Origin: Pontixanthobacter aquaemixtae
GTDB taxonomy: Bacteria > Pseudomonadota > Alphaproteobacteria > Sphingomonadales > Sphingomonadaceae
Assembly (NCBI RefSeq): GCF_009827395.1
Contig: NZ_WTYX01000002.1
Location: 186,001 to 250,000 of the forward strand
Length of the DNA stretch: 64,000 nt
Direction of reading: 5' to 3'
A program made the position numbers and the translations under genes. Below the pieces are notes generated by a model. That model was not told where the DNA came from and did no database searches. It worked only from the letters and a program-made list of their open reading frames with translations. Numbering within the stretch: the stretch's first letter is position 1; each line of letters begins with the position of its first letter. Positions 57,799 through 64,000 of this stretch are shown piece after piece.

Positions 57799-57884
57799 CT
57801 CACACCAAGACACAAAGGCATGAACATGCCCGAGCGCGCCTCAACCGAGCAAACCTCCTTTGTGTCTTCATGCCTTCGTGTGAG
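57799..57884. repeat. Imperfect long inverted repeat upstream of ppa
   Basis: CTCACACCAAGACACAAAGG on the left matches, with mismatches and a shift, the complement of CCTTTGTGTCTTCATGCCTTCGTGTGAG on the right. It fills most of the hisS-ppa spacer and looks like a degraded mobile palindrome. Confidence 0.6.
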
Positions 57885-57983
57885 TTAAAATTGCGGCTTC
57901 GCCGCGGACGCATTGATCTTAAGTGTAACCCATCGCAATTTCTCTTTCGCACTTGCAGCAATTCTCCTAAGGGCGCTTGCATT

Positions 57984-58511
57984 ATGGATATCAGCAAGAT
58001 CACCGTTGGCGATAACCCGCCCGAAAGCCTCAACGTCATCATCGAAGTGCCCACCGGCGGCGAACCGGTGAAGTACGAATTCGACAAGCAATCGGGGGCA
58101 TTGTTTGTCGACCGCATCCTCCACACCCCGATGCGCTATCCCGCCAATTACGGCTTTGTCCCGCACACGCTTTCACCCGATGGCGACCCGCTGGACGCGC
58201 TGGTCATTTCGCGCAGCCCGTTTATCGCCGGCTGCGTGGTGCGCGCGCGGCCGATTGGCGTGCTCAATCTGGAAGACGAGCATGGCGGCGATGAAAAGCT
58301 GATCTGCGTGCCGGTCGACACCACCTTCCCCTATTATTCCGATGTCGGCGAAACCAAGGATTTGCCGTCAATCATTTTCCAGCAAATCGAACACTTCTTC
58401 ACCCATTACAAAGACCTGGAGCCCGAAAAGTGGGTGCGCGTGGGCAATTGGGGGGATGCCGAAGAAGCAAAGCGGATCGTGCTGGAATCGATTGAACGGG
58501 CGAGCAGTTAA
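57984..58511 (+). CDS. ppa: Inorganic pyrophosphatase
   Basis: A 175-residue soluble family I pyrophosphatase that drives biosynthetic reactions by removing PPi. VKYEFDKQSGALFVDRIL, MRYPANYGFVPHTLSPDGDPLDALVI (the DxxxxD metal-binding run) and HFFTHYKDLEPEKWVRVGNWGDAEEA are standard. The start ATG at 57984 follows AAGGGCG. It is divergent from hisS. The length is normal. Confidence 0.98.
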   Translation: MDISKITVGDNPPESLNVIIEVPTGGEPVKYEFDKQSGALFVDRILHTPMRYPANYGFVPHTLSPDGDPLDALVISRSPFIAGCVVRARPIGVLNLEDEHGGDEKLICVPVDTTFPYYSDVGETKDLPSIIFQQIEHFFTHYKDLEPEKWVRVGNWGDAEEAKRIVLESIERASS

Positions 58512-58535
58512 GCGGGAACAATTAGGCCGAAACGG

Positions 58536-59882
58536 TCACTTTCCCGCGATTGTCATGCCGTCTACCCGCATAGTCGGAACATTGATCGCGCGGTACATTG
58601 CCAGATCGTTCGCAGGCGTCAGCGCGCGGAACATGTCGATCAGGTTTCCGGCAATGGTGAAATCGGAAGCCGGACCGGCAATTGCGCCATCTCTAATGCG
58701 GAAGCCCGACGCGCCTCTGCTGTAATCGCCGGTGGTGCCGTTCACCCCCTGCCCGATCAATTCGCTCACCAGCACGCCGTCTTCGATATCGGCGATCAGT
58801 TCGGCGGGGGACAGCACGCCGGCTTCGACATGGACATTGCTCGCCGAAATGCCGGGCGAACCGCCCGTTCCGCGCGCGGCATGTCCGGTGGGCGAAAGGC
58901 CCAACTGGCGCGCCGATGCCGCATTCAGCAGCCATCCGGTAACGCGGCCATTTTCCACCAGCGCGCGCGATGCGGTTGGCAGGCCTTCACCATCGAAGGG
59001 GCGTGAGCGCAGGCCTCGCGGGCGCAGCGGTTCATCCACGATCCGCACCGATGGCGCGAACAAATCCTCTTCCAACCGGTCGAGCAGGAAGCTGGATCGT
59101 CTGGCGATGGCCATGCCGTTCATCGCGCCGAGCAAGTGATCAACCAAAGAGCCGCCTACGCGCGGGTCAAACACCACCGGCATCGCTCCGCTGGGCAATG
59201 GTTCGGGATTCAGCCTTGCCACGGCGCGTTCGCCGGCGCTCTTGCCGATTGATTCAGGCGGCGGCAGATCGGACAGGTGGCGGCCCACGCGGTAATCATA
59301 ATCGCGCTGCATTGTCTCGCCCTCGCCCGCAATCATGCTGGCGCTGAGGCTGTGGCTGGTGGAATCATAGGCGCCGGAAAATCCGTGGCTGGTGACCAGC
59401 GCCCGCGTCGCGCGGGTGAACCCGGCGCTCGCTCCGTTGCTGTTGGTCACACCCGGGACCGCGCGAGCGGCCTCTTCGATTTCCAGCGCGCGCGCCTTGA
59501 TTGCAGCGGGTTCGGGTTCTGCATCGTCCGCCAGATCAAGTTCAGCCGCGCCGCCGCTGGCGAGCATGTCTTCAGGGGCAAGGCCCGCATAGGGATCCTC
59601 GGGGGCGAGGCGCGCCATGGCCACGGCCCGCTCGCAAATTTCGGCAAAGCCTGCATCAGAAAAGTCGCTGGTGCTGATCGTTGCCGAACGCTGTCCGATA
59701 AAGACCCGCAATCCGATCTCGGCGCTTTCGGACCGTTCGACATCTTCCAGATCGCCCAGCCGGACCGACACGCTTTCGGAAGCGGCTTCGACCGCGACCG
59801 CATCCGCCGCATCGGCCCCGGCTTTGGAAGCGAGCTCGACAAGCCGCGCGCAGCTGTCCTGCGCCTGCGCAGCATCAATCAT
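58536..59882 (-). CDS. pmbA: TldE/PmbA family metalloprotease subunit
   Basis: A 448-residue protein of the TldD/TldE peptidase complex. This is the TldE (PmbA) member: it lacks the HExxxH of TldD but keeps the domain structure, with GLRVFIGQRSATISTSDFS near the N-terminus and the C-terminal ARGTGGSPGISASNVHVEAG, GVLVSELIGQGVNGTTGDYSRGASGFRI and GNLIDMFRA blocks. The ATG at 59882 is preferred over the TTG at 59891. The complex degrades unfolded peptides and matures some ribosomal peptides. It is convergent with ppa, 24 bases apart. Confidence 0.95.
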   Translation of the reverse strand: MIDAAQAQDSCARLVELASKAGADAADAVAVEAASESVSVRLGDLEDVERSESAEIGLRVFIGQRSATISTSDFSDAGFAEICERAVAMARLAPEDPYAGLAPEDMLASGGAAELDLADDAEPEPAAIKARALEIEEAARAVPGVTNSNGASAGFTRATRALVTSHGFSGAYDSTSHSLSASMIAGEGETMQRDYDYRVGRHLSDLPPPESIGKSAGERAVARLNPEPLPSGAMPVVFDPRVGGSLVDHLLGAMNGMAIARRSSFLLDRLEEDLFAPSVRIVDEPLRPRGLRSRPFDGEGLPTASRALVENGRVTGWLLNAASARQLGLSPTGHAARGTGGSPGISASNVHVEAGVLSPAELIADIEDGVLVSELIGQGVNGTTGDYSRGASGFRIRDGAIAGPASDFTIAGNLIDMFRALTPANDLAMYRAINVPTMRVDGMTIAGK

Positions 59883-59959
59883 TGTAAACAAAATTCCGTG
59901 TCATCTTGCGGGCCTATAGCGTGCCCGCAGCCACGGGCAACGCCCGCAGCGAGGCGCAT

Positions 59960-60337
59960 TCACACAGAAACAGCGATCGCTTTGAAGACGAAGGTCAGCG
60001 CAACTGGCAAGCCGATGGCGAGCACCCACAGAAACATCAGATCGCGCCGATAGGCCGGTATCCGTGCCTCGTCCGCGGCCTCATCATCGCTCAGCCGGGT
60101 CCAGCGGCGTTCGAATTTGCGCAGCGCCGGAATGATCGCGGCAACCAGAACGCAAAGCCCCAGCAGCGCGCCTGTCTGCAAGCCGACATCATGCATCGCG
60201 CCGACTGTCGCAAAGATGTTGATCGCGGTGTAAACCAAAAGCGCATAAGCAACCTGGTTGCTCATGCTTTTGCGAAGGTCCAAGCCGTAAACGGCGGCCT
60301 TACGCGCATTACGCCCGTTCTCCAGCGCCTTGTTCAT
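59960..60337 (-). CDS. Small membrane protein of unknown function
   Basis: A 125-residue protein with three hydrophobic helices, at about 27-48, 55-72 and 101-122, and a basic N-terminus (MNKALENGRNARKAAVYGLDLRKS). A charged loop (RKFERRWTRLSDDEAADEARIPAYRRD) precedes the last helix. It may share a transcript with pmbA, 77 bases downstream. No known family is recognised. Confidence 0.7.
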   Translation of the reverse strand: MNKALENGRNARKAAVYGLDLRKSMSNQVAYALLVYTAINIFATVGAMHDVGLQTGALLGLCVLVAAIIPALRKFERRWTRLSDDEAADEARIPAYRRDLMFLWVLAIGLPVALTFVFKAIAVSV

Positions 60338-60548
60338 GCGCTCTCTCCCATTTTCCTCTTCCGAGTCGAGTTATTCCACCGAGTGGAGAGACAATCAAGC
60401 CCGGTAACCAAACTTTGAATAGGGGAAGAACTGGCCGCAGTATTTCGTCCGCCGCAGATCACGGTTCGAAGAATGTCATGCAGGAACCTTGCCAATTGCG
60501 GACAATCGGGGGTTTTCAAGGCATCAAGCAGTGCTACATAGCCCCATT

Positions 60549-61349
60549 ATGAGCACCCAAGACCAAGTGATCGACGGCCCCGAAACGGCCCGCAAGCCAG
60601 TCGATGCATCGGCCCCGCTGCCCCCGCAGGGCGGCCTCGAAGTCATTTCGATCGCCAAAAGCTATGACAAGCGAGCGGTGTTGACCGATATCTCGCTGAC
60701 CGTCGGCAAAGGCGAAGTTCTCGGCCTGCTGGGCCCCAACGGCGCGGGCAAGACTACGTGTTTTTACTCGATCATGGGGCTGGTGAGGCCGGATTCGGGC
60801 CGGATCCTGATGGATGGCGATGATGTCACCAATCTGCCGATGTATCGCCGCGCGATCCTGGGCCTCGGCTATCTGCCGCAGGAAACCTCTATCTTCCGCG
60901 GGATGACGGTGGAGCAGAATATCAATTGCGTGCTCGAAATGGTCGAGCCGGATAACGATACGCGCGCGGCAGAACTGGAACGCTTGCTTGACGAATTCGG
61001 GCTCGCCCGGCTGCGCACATCGCCCGCAATGGCGCTGTCGGGTGGTGAACGTCGCCGCTGCGAAATTGCCCGCGCGCTGGCGGCGAAGCCATCGATCATG
61101 CTGCTCGACGAACCCTTTGCCGGGATCGATCCGCTGTCGATCAGCGATATTCGCGATCTGGTCGCGGACCTGAAAACGCGCGGCATCGGGGTGCTGATCA
61201 CCGATCACAATGTCCGCGAAACGCTGGAAATCGTCGATCGCGCCTGCATTATCTATGGCGGGCAAGTGCTGTTCGCCGGAACACCGCAAGATCTGGTCGC
61301 GGATGAGAATGTGAAGCGGCTTTATTTGGGTGAAGGGTTTACGCTTTGA
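60549..61349 (+). CDS. lptB: LPS export ABC transporter ATP-binding protein LptB
   Basis: A 266-residue cytoplasmic ATPase that powers LPS extraction by LptFG. Walker A is GPNGAGKTT, the signature is ALSGGERRRCEIARALA, Walker B is SIMLLDEPFAGIDP and the switch His is in ITDHNVRET. The Q-loop is GYLPQETSIFRGMTVEQNI. The start at ATG 60549 leaves a 40-residue Pro-rich lead-in (MSTQDQVIDGPETARKPVDA) before the NBD. In related genomes lptC-lptA lie upstream; here they are absent. rpoN follows after a large palindrome. Confidence 0.97.
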   Translation: MSTQDQVIDGPETARKPVDASAPLPPQGGLEVISIAKSYDKRAVLTDISLTVGKGEVLGLLGPNGAGKTTCFYSIMGLVRPDSGRILMDGDDVTNLPMYRRAILGLGYLPQETSIFRGMTVEQNINCVLEMVEPDNDTRAAELERLLDEFGLARLRTSPAMALSGGERRRCEIARALAAKPSIMLLDEPFAGIDPLSISDIRDLVADLKTRGIGVLITDHNVRETLEIVDRACIIYGGQVLFAGTPQDLVADENVKRLYLGEGFTL

Positions 61350-61401
61350 ATTTCCCGGTCGCCTGGAAACGTGTCAGTTAATCGCCCCCTCGGCCGACCG
61401 G

Positions 61402-61488
61402 TTGCGGTACCGGCCCACTCCCCCTCCCGGCCACCCAACCAGTATAGTGCCGTGGGTGGCCGGGAGGGGGAGTGGGCTGGTGCCGCAA
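61402..61488. repeat. Long perfect palindrome between lptB and rpoN
   Basis: Two 36-base arms (61402-61437 and 61453-61488) enclose a 15-base loop. The inner 25 bases pair perfectly (GCCCACTCCCCC... with ...GGGGGAGTGGGC), and the outer 11 include two positions that are G-U-capable. It has no T run, so it is not a simple terminator. A second small hairpin (GGTTGGGAC/GTCCCGACC, 61489-61510) follows. Confidence 0.9.
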
Positions 61489-61534
61489 GGTTGGGACGGA
61501 TGTCCCGACCGCACCCAACAAAGGGGGCAGCGCC

Positions 61535-62995
61535 ATGGCCATAGGTCCCCGTCTAGACCTCCGCCAATCGCAATCGCTGGTGATGACGCCGCAATTGCAG
61601 CAGGCGATCAAGCTGCTGGCGCTGTCCAATCTGGAGATCGAGACCTTTATCTGCGATGCGTTGGAAGCCAATCCGCTGCTCGAAGCGGGGGAATTGCGCA
61701 GCGAAAGCGGCCAGTCGGGTGAAGAAGGCGATCCCGCCCCCGAACCAAGCGCAGACAGCGCCGCAAATGATGACGGCGCGCTCGATATAGACCGCTCCGC
61801 TGTCGATATGGACCGCGACACGGGCGATGGCGAATGGGGTGCGGGCGGCGCGGGAATGCCGGCCGATGATCTGCCCGGTATCGAGGAAAGCGGCGCTGAC
61901 ACATTGTCGCTCGCGGATCATTTGCACGAACAGATCGGTTCGGCGTGCGACTGTCTGCGGCAGGAATTCATCGCGCGCAATCTGATCGGGCAATTGGACG
62001 AGGCGGGCTATCTGCGCGGAAATCTGCGCGAGATTGCCGCGGAGCTTGGCGTTGCTCTGGGTGAAGCGGAAGAGGCATTGGCGGCGGTGCAAACGCTCGA
62101 CCCGACCGGCGTGGGCGCGCGATCGCTCAGCGAATGTCTGGCGCTGCAGGCCAAGGAAATTGACCGCTACGATCCGTGCATGGAGCGGCTGATCGAAAAT
62201 CTCGACCTTGTCGCGAAGGGCGATTTCGCGCGGCTCAAACGGATGTGCGACGTCGATGATGAAGATTTCGCCGACATGCTGGGCGAATTGCGCGCTTTCG
62301 ATCCCAAGCCCGGCCTTGCCTATGGCGGCGCGGCCGAAAGCGCGGTGGTGCCCGACATATTGATCAACGCCAATGATGCCCAGGGCTGGGACATCAAGCT
62401 TAACGAAGCCACTTTGCCGCGGCTGGTGGTTAATCGCAGCTATTTCGTCGAACTGCGCGAAGGGTGCACCGACAAGGAATCGCGCGGCTGGCTCAATGAA
62501 AAGCTCAACGATGCAAACTGGCTGATCAAGGCGCTCGACCAGCGGCAGAAGACAATCCTCAAAACCGCGTCGGAAATCGTAAAGAAGCAGGACGGCTTTT
62601 TTCGCAGGGGCGTGTCCGAGCTCAAACCGCTGACTTTGCGCGAAGTCGCCGAAGAGATCGAAATGCACGAAAGCACGGTCAGCCGTGTAACCTCGAACAA
62701 ATATCTCCACTGCGACCGCGGCACGTTCGAGCTCAAATATTTCTTCATGAGCGGCGTTGGCGGCGGCGCCGATGGCGAAGGCGGCGCGTCATCGGAAAGC
62801 GTCAAAGCGCGGATCAAGGCGCTGACCGATGCCGAGGATCCGAAAAAGATCCTGTCCGACGACAAGCTGGTCGAAATGCTCAAAGGTGAAGGCTTCGATA
62901 TCGCCCGGCGCACCGTTGCCAAATATCGCGAGGCCATGGGAATCGGCAGCAGCGTGCAGAGGCGCAGGGCGAAAAAGTTACAGGCTCTGGGGTGA
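61535..62995 (+). CDS. rpoN: RNA polymerase sigma-54 factor
   Basis: A 486-residue sigma-54. The N-terminal activator-interaction region is RLDLRQSQSLVMTPQLQQAIKLLALSNLEIETFI. Region II is acidic. The core-binding region lies about 110-300. The C-terminal HTH (LTLREVAEEIEMHESTVSRVTSNK) is followed by the RpoN box (ARRTVAKYREAMGI). The ATG at 61535 after AAGGGGG is the start; the frame upstream crosses the palindrome and is not coding. It directs activator-dependent genes, often nitrogen-related or flagellar. Confidence 0.97.
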   Translation: MAIGPRLDLRQSQSLVMTPQLQQAIKLLALSNLEIETFICDALEANPLLEAGELRSESGQSGEEGDPAPEPSADSAANDDGALDIDRSAVDMDRDTGDGEWGAGGAGMPADDLPGIEESGADTLSLADHLHEQIGSACDCLRQEFIARNLIGQLDEAGYLRGNLREIAAELGVALGEAEEALAAVQTLDPTGVGARSLSECLALQAKEIDRYDPCMERLIENLDLVAKGDFARLKRMCDVDDEDFADMLGELRAFDPKPGLAYGGAAESAVVPDILINANDAQGWDIKLNEATLPRLVVNRSYFVELREGCTDKESRGWLNEKLNDANWLIKALDQRQKTILKTASEIVKKQDGFFRRGVSELKPLTLREVAEEIEMHESTVSRVTSNKYLHCDRGTFELKYFFMSGVGGGADGEGGASSESVKARIKALTDAEDPKKILSDDKLVEMLKGEGFDIARRTVAKYREAMGIGSSVQRRRAKKLQALG

Positions 62996-63020
62996 GTCCC
63001 GAAGGCAACACCCAAAAAGT

Positions 63021-63134
63021 GTTAACGGCCTTTACCATGCGTTAACCTTTTTTGTTCAGAAGTTGTGTGGTTAATCCACGGCAACACCTCTTAGCGAAGT
63101 GTTACCAAAAATAATTCGGGCGAAAAGGGGAATC
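63021..63134 (+). promoter_or_regulatory. Candidate control region of ctrA
   Basis: TTAA half-sites occur in GTTAAC at 63021 and 63041 and GGTTAATCC at 63069. TTAG-N7-TTAC (63091-63105) has the CtrA-box spacing with one mismatch per half. A GAATC (GANTC, CcrM methylation target) at 63130-63134 overlaps the ribosome binding region. Autoregulation and methylation control as in Caulobacter are inferred. Confidence 0.45.
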
Positions 63135-63138
63135 ACCC

Positions 63139-63834
63139 ATGCGTGTATTGTTGATCGAAGACGAGCCGACAACGGCAAAGGCAATCGAGCTGATGCTGAC
63201 GACTGAAGGCTTTAACGTCTACGCAACCGATTTGGGCGAAGAAGGGCTCGATCTGGGCAAGCTGTATGATTACGATATCATCCTGCTCGATCTGAACCTG
63301 CCGGACATGCATGGCTATGACGTGCTCAAAAAGCTGCGCGTCGCCAAAGTGCAAACGCCCGTTCTTATTCTTTCCGGCATTGCCGAAATGGACAGCAAAA
63401 TCCGTTCATTCGGTTTCGGTGCCGACGATTATGTGACCAAGCCATTCCACCGCGAAGAGCTGGTTGCCCGCATCCACGCCGTTGTGCGTCGTTCGAAAGG
63501 CCACAGCCAATCGATCATCCGCACCGGCAAGCTGGCTGTGAACCTCGATGCAAAGACCGTCGAAGTCGACAGCGCCCGTGTCCACCTGACCGGCAAAGAA
63601 TACGCCATGCTGGAGCTTCTGAGCCTCCGCAAAGGCACCACGCTCACCAAGGAAATGTTCCTCAACCACCTATATGGCGGCATGGATGAGCCAGAACTCA
63701 AGATTATCGACGTCTTCATCTGCAAGCTGCGCAAAAAGCTCAGCCATGCATGCGACGGCGAGAACTACATCGAAACAGTGTGGGGCCGTGGTTACGTCCT
63801 GCGCGATCCCGAAGCCGCTGCGGAAGCTGCGTAA
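63139..63834 (+). CDS. ctrA: Cell-cycle response regulator CtrA
   Basis: A 231-residue OmpR-type response regulator. The receiver domain has D51 in [20 protein letters not shown] as phosphoacceptor and K102-region [23 protein letters not shown]. The winged-helix output domain ([61 protein letters not shown]) is nearly identical to CtrA across alphaproteobacteria. It controls cell division, motility and DNA replication genes through TTAA-N7-TTAA boxes. An intrinsic terminator lies 27 bases after the stop codon. Confidence 0.97.
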   Translation: MRVLLIEDEPTTAKAIELMLTTEGFNVYATDLGEEGLDLGKLYDYDIILLDLNLPDMHGYDVLKKLRVAKVQTPVLILSGIAEMDSKIRSFGFGADDYVTKPFHREELVARIHAVVRRSKGHSQSIIRTGKLAVNLDAKTVEVDSARVHLTGKEYAMLELLSLRKGTTLTKEMFLNHLYGGMDEPELKIIDVFICKLRKKLSHACDGENYIETVWGRGYVLRDPEAAAEAA

Positions 63835-63860
63835 CATTTAAGTCTCCTGATAAAGCGAGG

Positions 63861-63891
63861 ACGCCCGGTGTGGAAACACGCCGGGCGTTTT
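63861..63891 (+). terminator. Rho-independent terminator of ctrA
   Basis: ACGCCCGGTGT and ACACGCCGGGCGT form a GC-rich stem with a TGGAA-type loop, followed by TTTT. Confidence 0.85.
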
Positions 63892-64000
63892 CGTGCCCTT
63901 GTTTGATGCCCTCAGTCGCCGGGCGCGAGCCATCCGGCTCGCTTGGCTTTCCTCGCTTCCGCTCCCTGACGGTCGCTTCGCTGCGGGCGGCCGGTCGGCC
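63892..64000. other. Window end without an identifiable gene
   Basis: The last 109 bases show no start codon with a convincing frame and no structure I can name. The run GCTTGGCTTTCCTCGC is of unclear meaning. Confidence 0.4.

Noticed and set aside
61553-62710. 385-residue frame antisense to rpoN
   Set aside because: Shadow of rpoN; no motif seen.

Overview
The window is a GC-rich chromosomal segment (roughly 60% by eye) from an alphaproteobacterium, most likely a Sphingomonadales member close to Erythrobacteraceae. The pointers are CtrA, an alphaproteobacterial-type L10 leader, a DUF4167 protein, PmbA/TldE, LptB next to RpoN, an aspartyl hydroxylase-like protein and a small-peptide/DUF2975/XRE cassette. 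The taxonomic placement is inference. I see no prophage, insertion sequence, CRISPR array, rRNA or tRNA gene.

Layout. 1-4.3 kb: 5' part of gltX (minus), a serine hydrolase, two tandem paralogous secreted proteins and a periplasmic protein. 4.4-13 kb: rpoB-rpoC on the minus strand with their own strong promoter. 13.3-15.8 kb: a PRMT-like methyltransferase, the small-peptide/DUF2975/XRE cassette and an acidic lipoprotein. 15.9-17.3 kb: rplJ-rplL (plus) with leader and terminator. 17.4-21.6 kb: a DUF305-LVIVD fusion, a cytochrome c lipoprotein and a MATE exporter. 21.7-23.9 kb: CIRCE-controlled groES-groEL. 24.1-29.0 kb: two unknown envelope proteins, an aspartyl/asparaginyl hydroxylase, a DUF885 lipoprotein and a fatty acid hydroxylase-family protein.

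29.1-36.2 kb holds the most distinctive locus: two transferases (TIGR04282 and TIGR04283 types), a thioester-reductase-like SDR, an ArsM-type arsenite methyltransferase with four candidate As-binding cysteines, a MerA/lipoamide-dehydrogenase-like flavoprotein and a radical SAM protein. A methylthioadenosine phosphorylase lies just beyond. Several genes overlap by 4 bp. Together they look like a pathway for a complex organoarsenical (arsenosugar-like).

36.3-50.6 kb: a host-attachment family protein, a class A beta-lactamase-like protein with altered motifs, an 11-residue-repeat lipoprotein, polA, an MscS channel, a CDC48-type AAA ATPase, 3-oxoacid CoA-transferase genes split by a lipoprotein gene, a class III CoA-transferase, and a GbsR/MarR regulator sharing an operator with a downstream membrane protein. 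50.7-57.7 kb (minus): metK, lnt, a DUF4167 gene, prmC-prfA and hisS. 58-64 kb: ppa, pmbA, a membrane protein, lptB, rpoN and the cell-cycle master regulator ctrA.

Most genes are housekeeping: transcription, translation, chaperones, DNA repair, envelope assembly and cell cycle. Accessory interest lies in the organoarsenical locus, the bacterial PRMT, the peptide/DUF2975/XRE cassette, the GbsR operator pair and several large intergenic palindromes.
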